The position numbers and the translations under genes are program-made. Under the pieces are notes generated by a model. The model did no database searches and was not told the DNA's origin. It worked only from the letters and a program-made list of their open reading frames with translations. This document shows positions 22,813 through 32,159 of a stretch of DNA of 32,395 nucleotides, one piece after another; position 1 is the stretch's first letter; each line of letters starts with the position of its first letter. Origin of the DNA: Microterricola pindariensis (GTDB taxonomy: Bacteria > Actinomycetota > Actinomycetes > Actinomycetales > Microbacteriaceae); contig NZ_MPZN01000038.1 of the NCBI RefSeq assembly GCF_002936985.1, positions 1 through 32,395 on the forward strand, in the 5' to 3' direction.

Positions 22813-23611
22813 GCTTGGACGCCATGATCGCGAGGAAGTGCCCGAACAGGGCAAGCAGCGACAGCGGCACGAGCGCGATGAGCAGCACCCGGTCGGTGAT
22901 CGGCTGGCCGGCGATGAGCCCGACCAGCGCGGCGACGAAGATCAGCATGGTGAGCTCGACCGAGTGGTAGAGCCGGTGGAACGGCACGAAGCGGGCGATC
23001 TTGCGCAGCGTGGCGACGAGCCCGCCCGTCGGGGCCGACTCGCCGTGCGTGTCGGCGAGCTTGGGCAGGCCGGCGTTGGCGCGGGCGACGTGCACCATGT
23101 CGTTGAGTGCCTTGTTCAGCACGATGAACAGCGCCAGCAGGCCGGCGAGGGTGGTCCAGAGGAAGTCCTCCGGCGTCTCGAACGGGTAGGCGGCGGCGCG
23201 GATGCCGAGGGCAAGCGGGATCAGCGCCTCGGTCGAGTAGTGGCCCACCTTGTCGAGGAAGACGCCGGCCGGCGAGGAGGTGCCGCGCCAGCGCGCGACC
23301 TCACCGTCCGAGCAGTCGACGAGCATCTGCAGCTGGCCGAGAAGCAGCGCGAGCGCGGCCCCCCAGATGCCGGGGATGAGAAGGGCAGCAGCCGTCGACC
23401 AGCCGACGAGGATCATCAGCCCGGTCACGCCGTTCGCCGAGATGCGCGTCTTCAGCAGCATCCAGGTCAGGTACGGAGAGAGATCGCGGAGGTAGAGGGA
23501 CGCCGTCCAGTGCTCCGCGTTGCGGCGCGAGCGCACCTCGGGCGGCTGGGCCACGGCGCGCAGCTCGGCGATCGACGAGGGGCGCCCCTGTCTGGGTGTT
23601 GCCTGCGCCAT
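22799..23611 (-). CDS. CDP-alcohol phosphatidyltransferase-family protein with altered last motif residue
   Basis: 270-residue membrane enzyme that would transfer a phospho-alcohol or phosphatidyl group from a CDP-linked donor. The motif D-x2-D-G-x2-A-R-x8-G-x3-D-x3-D is present as DCSDGEVAR (Asp99, Asp102, Arg107), Gly116, Asp120, but residue 124 is His (DKVGHYS) where the fourth, base-acting Asp is usual. About six helices surround it; the N-terminal ~45 residues are soluble. GGAAGG precedes the ATG, which starts 2 bp after the stop of the upstream glycosyltransferase. Open frame continues upstream only as a shadow. The product is unknown. Confidence 0.88.
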   Translation of the reverse strand: MAQATPRQGRPSSIAELRAVAQPPEVRSRRNAEHWTASLYLRDLSPYLTWMLLKTRISANGVTGLMILVGWSTAAALLIPGIWGAALALLLGQLQMLVDCSDGEVARWRGTSSPAGVFLDKVGHYSTEALIPLALGIRAAAYPFETPEDFLWTTLAGLLALFIVLNKALNDMVHVARANAGLPKLADTHGESAPTGGLVATLRKIARFVPFHRLYHSVELTMLIFVAALVGLIAGQPITDRVLLIALVPLSLLALFGHFLAIMASKRVRS

Positions 23612-23613
23612 GG

Positions 23614-24669
23614 TCACCTTCCGTTGTGTGCCGTGATGTTGCTGGTCAGCTTGAGGTAGCCGAGCAGGAATCCGATGCCCCACGAAAAGTGGATGCACGG
23701 CAACACTAGGAGAAACCAGAGCGTGCTGCGTAATCCGAGCACGCGCAGGTTGCCGAGTGCGGCCACGAGCACGAACAGCGCGTAGACGGCGGGGGCGGCC
23801 AGGCCGAAGAGCAGCCAGGGCCAGGCGCCCACGAGCGCCTGAACGAGTCCGCCGATGCCGAGCAGCAGGCCCACGACGACGCCGACGACCATCACCGGCG
23901 GGATGAAATAGCGGATGCCGTTGCTGTCGGGGAAGCGGCGGGCGAGTTCGCCGCGCCACAGCCCGGTGGAGAGCATCTGCTTCACCAGGCGCTTCACGCT
24001 CGGCCGCGGCCGGTAGGTGACCCTCAGTTTCGGCGTGAACCAGACGACGCCGCCGGCCTTCCGCAGCCGGCGGTTGAGCTCCCAGTCCTGGCCGCGCTTG
24101 ATGTGCTCGTCGAAGAGCCCGACCGCCTCGATGGCCTCGCGCCGGAAGCAGCCGAGGTAGACGGTCTCTGCCGGTCCCTCCTCGCCGCCGATGTGGAAGG
24201 AGGACCCGCCGAGACCCACCCGGGAGCCGTAGGCCCGGGCGACGGCGCGCTGGAACGGGCTCTCGCCGCGGGCGTCCATGATGCCGCCGACGTTGGCGGC
24301 CCCGGTGCGCTGCAGCGTCTCGACGGCGATGCGCGCGTAGTCCGGTGGCAGCACGGAGTGCGCGTCGACGCGGATGATGATGGGGTACTGGGAGGCGCGG
24401 ATGGCGACGTTCAAGCCGGACGGGGTCGAGCCGACCTCGTTCTGCACGACGCGGATGCGCGGGTCGACCCGTGCCATGTCCTCGACCAGCTCCGTGGTGC
24501 CGTCGATGCTCGGCCCGAGGGCCAGCGCCACCTCGAACGGGCCGGCGTAGTCCTGGTTGAGCAGGCTGTCGACGGCAGCCCGCACATGGGTCACTTCATT
24601 GAGCACCGGCATCACATAGGAAACACCGGGAAGCGCAGCGACTGCGTCATTCGACACCGTGTCGATCAT
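23614..24669 (-). CDS. Membrane-bound family-2 glycosyltransferase
   Basis: 351 residues. N-terminal GT-A domain: VSYVMPVLNEVTHVRAAVDSLLNQDY, ALALGPSIDGTTE, NEVGSTPSGLNVAIRASQ, and IIRVDAHSVLPPDYA, in which DAH takes the place of the usual DxD. Further on are VYLGCFRREAIEAVGLFDE and the catalytic-base region RGQDWELNRRLRKAGG. Two hydrophobic hairpins (about 260-340) anchor the C-terminus. The ATG has GGGAGAG immediately upstream; the open extension to 24741 lacks a family match. A TAAGCT hexamer at 24699-24704 could be the -10 for this gene and the two behind it. Confidence 0.9.
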   Translation of the reverse strand: MIDTVSNDAVAALPGVSYVMPVLNEVTHVRAAVDSLLNQDYAGPFEVALALGPSIDGTTELVEDMARVDPRIRVVQNEVGSTPSGLNVAIRASQYPIIIRVDAHSVLPPDYARIAVETLQRTGAANVGGIMDARGESPFQRAVARAYGSRVGLGGSSFHIGGEEGPAETVYLGCFRREAIEAVGLFDEHIKRGQDWELNRRLRKAGGVVWFTPKLRVTYRPRPSVKRLVKQMLSTGLWRGELARRFPDSNGIRYFIPPVMVVGVVVGLLLGIGGLVQALVGAWPWLLFGLAAPAVYALFVLVAALGNLRVLGLRSTLWFLLVLPCIHFSWGIGFLLGYLKLTSNITAHNGR

Positions 24670-24724
24670 CTCTCCCACTCGTTGAAACTGGACTTGCGAG
24701 CTTATCAGGCGAGCCGAACGCGAA

Positions 24725-24758
24725 CATCGCCGCCCGGCCAAGAGGCCGGACGGCGATG
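24725..24758 (-). terminator. Hairpin terminator downstream of the HtrA-like gene
   Basis: CATCGCCG/CGGCGATG (8 bp), one C-A mismatch, CCGGCC/GGCCGG (6 bp), loop of four. It begins 21 bp beyond the protease stop codon. No strong T-run follows, but the stem is the most stable element in this intergenic gap. Confidence 0.7.
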
Positions 24759-24779
24759 CGGGAAGGAGCGGTGCGCGGG

Positions 24780-26602
<1,823 letters not shown>

Positions 26603-26807
26603 GGGTTGCTCCTTCCAAGCAAGCTCAAGCATCCACCCGGCCCCTGTGCAATCTTTATGGGAAAGCTGAGAGCCACCTTGGGATCGGTTGAGGCTTGGCC
26701 GAGCAGTCGCGACGATGGGATTCGCCTACTCATGCCACTCGCCAGCGTACTCTGATGGGACTGCGCAACCGCAGTGAGCGTGAGCAGACTGAGCAGACAG
26801 GATTCCG

Positions 26808-28007
26808 ATGAGCGCACTCGCCCCGTGGCAGCGCACCGCTGCCGGTGCAGGACTCCTCGCCGCAGACGGCAGCGTCGCGGCGACGATCTTCGCCGAGATG
26901 AGCGCGCTGGCCCAGCGCACCGGCGCCATCAACCTCGGCCAGGGCTTCCCCGACGAGGACGGGCCGGAGGAGGTGCTCGAGGCGGTGCGGCGCGCGATCA
27001 GCGACGGCGTGAACCAGTACCCGCCCGGCCGCGGCCAGCGGGTGCTGCTCGAGGCCATCGCCGAACACCAGAACCGCTTCTACGGCATCCGCCTCGACCC
27101 CGAGCGCGAGGTGCTCGTGACTGCGGGCGCCACCGAGGCCATCGCGGCGACCATCCTCGCCTACGTGCAGCCAGGCGACGAGGTGCTCACCCTCGAGCCG
27201 TTCTACGACTCCTATGCGGCCACGATCGCCCTGGCCGGCGGCGTGCACACCACGGTGCCGCTGCGCTCCCCCGACTTCCAGCCCGACCTGGACGAGCTGC
27301 GCGACGCGGTGAACGAGCGCACGCGGATCATCCTCGTGAACACGCCGCACAACCCGACCGGCGCCGTGCTGCCGCGGGAGACGCTCGAGCTGATCGTCGA
27401 GCTCGCGCACACCCACGACGCGCTGATCGTCACCGACGAGGTGTACGAGCACCTCACCTTCGAGACGCCGCACTTGCCCATCGCGACGTTGCCGGGCGCC
27501 CGCGAGCGCACCATCAGCATCGGCTCGGCCGGCAAGACGTTCAACACCACCGGCTGGAAGATCGGCTGGGTGAGCGCATCCGCCGAGCACATCACGGCGA
27601 TCCTGGCCGTCAAGCAGTTCCTCACCTATGTGAACGGCGCGCCGTTCCAGCCGGCCGTCGCCGTCGGGCTCGGCCTGCCGGACGCCTTCTTCACCGGCAT
27701 CGCGGCGACGCTGGCCGCCAAGCGCGACGTGCTCTCGGCCGGGCTGCTGCGGGCGGGCTTCACCGTGTCCCGGCCGGCGGGCGGCTATTTCGTGGTGGCG
27801 GATGCCGCGCCGCTCGGCTTCGACGACGGCGCCGAACTCTGCCGAGCGCTGCCGGGGCTCGTCGGGGTCGTCGCCGTTCCGATCACCGCGTTCGTGCACG
27901 CGGAGCGCCGGGCCGGCTACTCCTCGCTGCTGCGCTTCGCCTACTGCAAGAAGTTCGAGCTGTTGGAGCGGGCCGCGGTGCAGCTGGCCGGACTCAGCGC
28001 GCGCTGA
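26808..28007 (+). CDS. PLP-dependent aminotransferase, class I/II
   Basis: 399-residue fold-type I aminotransferase. INLGQGFPDEDGPEEV near residue 41 and NQYPPGRGQ are typical of the kynurenine/methionine aminotransferase and actinobacterial N-succinyl-diaminopimelate aminotransferase (DapC, Rv0858c-like) subgroup. NTPHNPTG (178-185), IVTDEVYEHL with the cofactor Asp210 and the Schiff-base Lys243 in GSAGKTFNTTGWKIGW are present, and LLRFAYCKK near the end holds the substrate-carboxylate Arg. AGGA lies seven bases before the ATG. A TACTCT hexamer at 26749-26754 may be its -10. Its last 14 bp overlap the convergent nitrilase-family gene. The substrate cannot be settled from sequence. Confidence 0.92.
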   Translation: MSALAPWQRTAAGAGLLAADGSVAATIFAEMSALAQRTGAINLGQGFPDEDGPEEVLEAVRRAISDGVNQYPPGRGQRVLLEAIAEHQNRFYGIRLDPEREVLVTAGATEAIAATILAYVQPGDEVLTLEPFYDSYAATIALAGGVHTTVPLRSPDFQPDLDELRDAVNERTRIILVNTPHNPTGAVLPRETLELIVELAHTHDALIVTDEVYEHLTFETPHLPIATLPGARERTISIGSAGKTFNTTGWKIGWVSASAEHITAILAVKQFLTYVNGAPFQPAVAVGLGLPDAFFTGIAATLAAKRDVLSAGLLRAGFTVSRPAGGYFVVADAAPLGFDDGAELCRALPGLVGVVAVPITAFVHAERRAGYSSLLRFAYCKKFELLERAAVQLAGLSAR

Positions 28008-28833
28008 CGGCGAAGCGGCGGAGCTCGAGCGCCGGGTTCAGGCGGCGCACGGACTCCAGGCGCTCCCGGCTGATCCAGGCGAGGGCGACATCCGTCGACT
28101 CGCCGATCGTCGCCAGCTCGACGCCCATCGGGTCGATGACGAAGCTGTTGCCGACGCCGACGGGCGGGGCGTGGTCGGCTGCGGCCAGGTAGACCGTGTT
28201 CTCGAGGGCGCGCGCCGTGCAGAGGGTGCGCCAGTGCGCCTCCTTGAGCGGGCCGCGCACCCACTCGGCTGGCACGAGCACCAGCTCGGCGCCGGCGTCC
28301 ACGAGGCGGCGGGTCACCTCGGGGAAGCGGACGTCGTAACAGGTCTGCAGGCCGACGCGCAGCCCGCCGAGCTCGAACAGCTCCGGCTCGGTGATGTCGC
28401 CGGCCTCGACCCAGTCGGATTCGCGCATGCCGAAGGCGTCGTAGAGGTGCAGTTTGCGGTAGCGGGCGACGAGGCCGGAGTTCGGTGCGAGCGCGACGAC
28501 GGTGTTGCGCACGCGGCCGTGCGCACTGGCCGTCGCCTCGCTGCCGGTCTCGACGAGCCCGGCCACGATGTGGCAGCCGGTGTCGGCGGCCACCGCGGCG
28601 AGCGCCCGCACGAAGGGTCCGTCGAGCGGCTCGGCCGCGGCCACCCAGTCGGGGCCCATGGTCGGGGTGAAGAAGCTGGAGTACTCGGGGAAGACGACGA
28701 GGTTGGCCCCGCGGGAGGCGGCGAGCCGCGTCATCCGCTCGATCTCGACCAGGTTCGCCGCCGTGTCGGCCCCCGGCGCGAACTGGGCGACGGCCACTGC
28801 GACGGCCGCTTGCATCGGCGACTTCTCACTCAT
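27994..28833 (-). CDS. Carbon-nitrogen hydrolase (nitrilase superfamily)
   Basis: 279-residue amidase-type enzyme with the full catalytic triad Glu50 (VVFPEYSS), Lys127 (YRKLHLYDAF) and Cys165 (LQTCYDVRFPE). The spacing and the LHLYDAFGMRES segment resemble the Nit1/Nit2 and omega-amidase branch, which removes ammonia from small amides such as deaminated glutathione or ketoglutaramate. An aminotransferase next door would suit omega-amidase chemistry, but the two genes are convergent, not co-transcribed. Start ATG six bases after a TAGGCT hexamer. Confidence 0.92.
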   Translation of the reverse strand: MSEKSPMQAAVAVAVAQFAPGADTAANLVEIERMTRLAASRGANLVVFPEYSSFFTPTMGPDWVAAAEPLDGPFVRALAAVAADTGCHIVAGLVETGSEATASAHGRVRNTVVALAPNSGLVARYRKLHLYDAFGMRESDWVEAGDITEPELFELGGLRVGLQTCYDVRFPEVTRRLVDAGAELVLVPAEWVRGPLKEAHWRTLCTARALENTVYLAAADHAPPVGVGNSFVIDPMGVELATIGESTDVALAWISRERLESVRRLNPALELRRFAVSAR

Positions 28834-28839
28834 CCGGCC

Positions 28840-28845
28840 AGCCTA
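28840..28845 (-). promoter_or_regulatory. -10 element of a leaderless promoter (nitrilase-family gene)
   Basis: Minus-strand TAGGCT followed by GGCCGG and the ATG (6 bp). Confidence 0.55.
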
Positions 28846-28950
28846 GCTCGGCGAGCCGAGACTGGCGCTCCGCCTGTTGTCGATAGCGTCGGTGTCAATG
28901 AGTTCTGGGCACGCTCCGTGCGAGGCCGAATCGATCCAATAGAGGATGTC

Positions 28951-30135
28951 ATGGACGCGCTGTGGAGCAATGCTCTGTTCTGCGTACTGGGCGCTGTCGC
29001 GACGATTCTCATTGAGCGTATTTTTGGCCTCGGCGAGCGCTTCTTGTCGAGGTCTGCCAGAAGAATGCGCAACAAGAGTAGGAACAAGTCCCTCTCACGC
29101 AGTTCCAATCTGCTGACGCTGGGAGACGAGGCGCTGTACGTCGTGCAATTCGTACCGGCCGGTTGGGAACATGCGAACATCGAGATCAGCATGCGCCCCG
29201 CCTACGATCTGCGCAGCGAGCTGCAGAAAGCGGAGACCCTCGGGTTGCCACTTCCCCTCCCCGCCGCCGAACTCATGCGGTTGGTTGACTCAGAACGATC
29301 CAGCTACTCGACACCGGGCGGCCGAACAGACGGCCAGTGGAACGGCGCGGCACTGGCCACGGTGCAACTCGCAGCGAGCAATCGCACCGGTGATCTGGAA
29401 ACGCCAGTGCTCAGAATGGAAACCGCGGAGTCTGACCACGCAGCATCCGATGTACTCACCCACGAGTGGGAGCGCGCCTACCTTGCCGGCGCCTTCGACG
29501 GTTTACTCGATGACGGCGACCTCTTTCAGCGACCGATTCCTGGAATGCTCGGTGCCATCGGGCTGAACGCCACCGTCATCACCTCCGACGGCTACCTCGT
29601 GTTGGCCAAGCGCTCGCGCCATGCTTCCTCGGGCCGAAACGGCTACCACATCTCCGTCAATGAGGGGATGCTGCCCAGCGACGCGAAGTGGAATGGCAAG
29701 GTGGATCCCATCGCCGCGCTGCTGCGCGGGTTGGAGGAGGAACTCGGCGTCTCACACGTTGAACGGTCCGCTGTGCGGCTGCACACGGTGATGTATGACG
29801 TGCGCCGCTACCAGCTGGGGCTGCTGGCGCACATCGATTTGAGCACTTCAGATGCCCACTTGGAATGGACGGCCGCGGCAATCCGCACGCGTTTCAATAC
29901 GGCGCAGGCCAAGGACCGCTTCGAGAACCGCGCGCTTGAGTTTGTGAAGTGGCGACTGGAGGATGTGCGCGAGGTCATCGCGCAGCCCGATTGGCTTGCA
30001 CACGGTCGCCTCAACCTCGCGCTCAGCGCGGTCAGCCATTTCGGCGAGCGCGCATCGAGCATGCTTGACGATTTGCTGCAGGCGGCGAAGGAGCGCGGGC
30101 GCCAACGGACTGCCGACGAGAAGAGTGCCCGCTAG
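28951..30135 (+). CDS. Membrane-anchored NUDIX-like protein, accessory and of lower GC
   Basis: 394 residues. An N-terminal membrane helix (about 8-25) is followed by a very basic segment (SARRMRNKSRNKSLSRSS). The middle region (60-195) is not recognised. At 200-300 comes a NUDIX-like fold: GLNATVITSDGYLVLAKRSR, then a helix RGLEEELGV (259-267) matching the NUDIX box REUxEExGU except Gly for the first Glu. The C-terminus is a helical tail. Base composition is visibly lower in GC than the neighbours, with more A/T-ending codons, suggesting transfer. GAGG precedes the ATG. Hydrolytic activity is doubtful unless the remaining Glu residues suffice. Confidence 0.75.
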   Translation: MDALWSNALFCVLGAVATILIERIFGLGERFLSRSARRMRNKSRNKSLSRSSNLLTLGDEALYVVQFVPAGWEHANIEISMRPAYDLRSELQKAETLGLPLPLPAAELMRLVDSERSSYSTPGGRTDGQWNGAALATVQLAASNRTGDLETPVLRMETAESDHAASDVLTHEWERAYLAGAFDGLLDDGDLFQRPIPGMLGAIGLNATVITSDGYLVLAKRSRHASSGRNGYHISVNEGMLPSDAKWNGKVDPIAALLRGLEEELGVSHVERSAVRLHTVMYDVRRYQLGLLAHIDLSTSDAHLEWTAAAIRTRFNTAQAKDRFENRALEFVKWRLEDVREVIAQPDWLAHGRLNLALSAVSHFGERASSMLDDLLQAAKERGRQRTADEKSAR

Positions 30136-30506
30136 TCCGGCACATCTCTCCGAGGATGTCGGCAGAGCTCATTGGTCGCGCTGCGCTGGGGTGATGGACA
30201 CAGTCACGCCAATCATCCCGGGTAGTTTCCGCTCGGCTGGGGCCGCGTCAGCCGTGGTGCTGCTCGAACGCGCCCGCGAAGCAGGCGAAGCAGGCGAAGG
30301 CCGCGATCGCCGCCCCCGAGCGGCAGACGTCGATGCTCTCCCCACGCCGGGGCACCGACTACCAATCGACCGGCGGCCCGTCGAGCGCCGGCGATGCAAG
30401 GCCGGGCCTCCCCGCCCTTGCGCTGGCGAGGCCTGCTCTGCTTCTCTAGCCCGTGGGCGCCGCGTTCCGGGTGGTGCCGCCGCGCACGCACCGACAGGAG
30501 CATCCG
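30136..30506 (+). other. Gene-poor stretch with a hairpin and a 9-bp repeat
   Basis: No convincing gene. It holds GCGAAGCAG repeated two and two-thirds times (30276-30299). It also holds a hairpin with arms GCAAGG/CCTTGC and CGGG/CCCG separated by a C-C mismatch (30396-30421), which could end transcription of the NUDIX-like gene. The minus strand has a 35-codon frame (30248-30355) with a hydrophobic FACFACFAGAF segment but no ribosome-binding site; I do not call it a gene. Confidence 0.5.
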
Positions 30507-31001
30507 ATGTCAGAGAAGACCGCCCCGACGATCCGGCCGCTCTCCCCCGCCGACGAGCACCGCTGGCGCGCGCTCTTCCGGGCGTACCGCGAGTTCTATG
30601 AGCTGCCGGAGTCCGAGGAGGTCGTCTCCCGGGTCTGGGGCTGGCTGATGGACCCCCGACACGAGTGCGAGGCGCTCGTCGCCGAGCTGGACGGCGAGGT
30701 CGTGGGATTCGCCCACCTCCGGCGCTTCTCCTCCCCCTACGACGGCACCACCGGCATCTTCCTCGACGATCTCTTCACCGCCCCCGCCGCGCGCGGCCGG
30801 GGCGTCGGGCGCGCCCTGATCGGCCGCCTAACCGGAATGGCCGCGGCCGAGGGGCGCTCGGTGGTGCAGTGGGAGACTGCCGCAGACAACTACCAGGCCC
30901 AAGCGCTCTACGACACGCTTGCGACGCGGACGAGCTGGGTCACCTATGAGGCCGAGCCGGCCGCGACGGCGCCTCGGCGCCCGCCGTCGCCGACGGGGTG
31001 A
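30507..31001 (+). CDS. GNAT-family N-acetyltransferase
   Basis: 164-residue acetyl-CoA-dependent acetyltransferase. The fold runs TIRPLSPADEHRWRALFRAYREFYE, CEALVAELDGEVVGFAHLR, IFLDDLFTAPAARGRGVGRALIGRL (acetyl-CoA loop R-G-x-G-x-G/A) and VVQWETAADNYQAQALYDTL with the Tyr typical of catalysis. The substrate is unknown; similar small GNATs act on amines or protein N-termini. AGGAG precedes the ATG. The last 62 bp overlap the 3' end of the agmatinase-family gene on the other strand, and the C-terminal tail (APRRPPSPTG) is encoded there. Confidence 0.92.
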   Translation: MSEKTAPTIRPLSPADEHRWRALFRAYREFYELPESEEVVSRVWGWLMDPRHECEALVAELDGEVVGFAHLRRFSSPYDGTTGIFLDDLFTAPAARGRGVGRALIGRLTGMAAAEGRSVVQWETAADNYQAQALYDTLATRTSWVTYEAEPAATAPRRPPSPTG

Positions 31002-31944
31002 GCGCCATCAGCGCGATCAGCTCCCAGGCGGTGTGGGCGGCGGCCAGGCCGGTCAGCGCGGCGTGGTCGTAGGCCGGCAGCACCTCGACGACATCCGCGC
31101 CGACGATGTTGAGCCCGGCGAGGCCGCGGAGCGTCGTGAACAGCTCCCGCGTGGTGAGGCCGGCCACCTCCGGTGTCCCCGTGCCCGGTGCGTGTGCGGG
31201 GTCGAGCACGTCGATGTCGATCGAGATGTAGACGGGGCCGCCGCCGAGGCGGTCGCGGATCTGCCGGACGATGTCCGCGACCGGCCGCACCTGGTAGTCC
31301 TCGCTGCGGATGATCTGGAAGCCGAGCGCCGCGTCGTCGTCGAGCTCGGAGCGGTCGTAGACGCCGCCCCGGATGCCGACGTGCTGGCAGCGGGACAGGT
31401 CGAGCAGCCCCTCCTCCGAGGCGCGGCGGAACGGCGACCCGTGCCAGATCGGCGCGCCGAAGTTCGTGTCCCAGGTGTCCAGGTGGGCGTCGAAGTGCAG
31501 CACGGCGACGGGCCCGTGCTTCTTCGCCACCGCGCGCAGCAGCGGCAGCGCGATGGTGTGGTCGCCGCCGAGCGTCATCAGCGTCGTGCCGGCCTCGGCG
31601 AAGCGGTCGGCGGCCGCCTCGATGCTCGCCACCGCGGCGTCCAGGTCATACGGGGTGACGCCGAGGTCGCCGGCATCCGCCACCTGGTTCACGGCGAACG
31701 GGTAGACGTCATGGATCTGGTGGTACGGGTGCAGCTGCCGCGAGGCCTCGCGGATGTGCCCCGGCCCGAACCGCGCGCCCGGCCGGAAGCTGGTGCCCGC
31801 GTCGAACGGGATGCCGAGCACGGCGATGTCGGCGTGCTCGATGTCCTCGCTGCGCGGCAGCAGCGCGAACGTCGCCGGGCCCGCGAAGCGCGGCATCCCG
31901 GGGTCGTCTCGTTGCCCGATGCGCTGCGGCTGCTCTGTGCTCAC
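30940..31944 (-). CDS. Agmatinase-family ureohydrolase
   Basis: 334-residue binuclear-Mn enzyme of the arginase/agmatinase family, releasing urea from a guanidino compound. Metal ligands are all present: GGDHT (His129), DAHLDT (Asp152, His154, Asp156) and SIDIDVLDP (Asp243, Asp245). The N-terminal FAGPATFALLPRSEDIEHADIAVLGIPFDAG is typical of agmatinase, guanidinobutyrase and guanidinopropionase, which differ in the loop here reading NFGAPIWHGSPFRRA. The substrate is thus open. The GTG start has GGAGG nine bases upstream. It is convergent and overlapping with the GNAT gene, and divergent from the SulP gene across 215 bp in which I see no further gene. Confidence 0.93.
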   Translation of the reverse strand: MSTEQPQRIGQRDDPGMPRFAGPATFALLPRSEDIEHADIAVLGIPFDAGTSFRPGARFGPGHIREASRQLHPYHQIHDVYPFAVNQVADAGDLGVTPYDLDAAVASIEAAADRFAEAGTTLMTLGGDHTIALPLLRAVAKKHGPVAVLHFDAHLDTWDTNFGAPIWHGSPFRRASEEGLLDLSRCQHVGIRGGVYDRSELDDDAALGFQIIRSEDYQVRPVADIVRQIRDRLGGGPVYISIDIDVLDPAHAPGTGTPEVAGLTTRELFTTLRGLAGLNIVGADVVEVLPAYDHAALTGLAAAHTAWELIALMALTPSATAGAEAPSRPARPHR

Positions 31945-32159
31945 GCGGATGCCTCCCCCTCCCGCCGAGGGGTTCGCCGGGTTTCGACCACGCTACCGCG
32001 ACCTGGTTGGAGGCTCCGGATTCCTCTGGCATGAGCCGCCTTTTGCTGTCACCATGGAAACCCTCGGAGCATCCACGCAGGCCGAGCACCGCCCGGCAGC
32101 AGCTCCTCCAGAGCCACTCGCTGAAAGCTGGCCACCATGTCGATGCTCGACCCCACGCC

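Noticed and set aside
27802-30135. A 777-codon reading of the NUDIX-like gene starting inside the aminotransferase gene
   Set aside because: The first 380 codons are out-of-frame over two recognised genes; a membrane helix and ribosome-binding site mark the real start at 28951.
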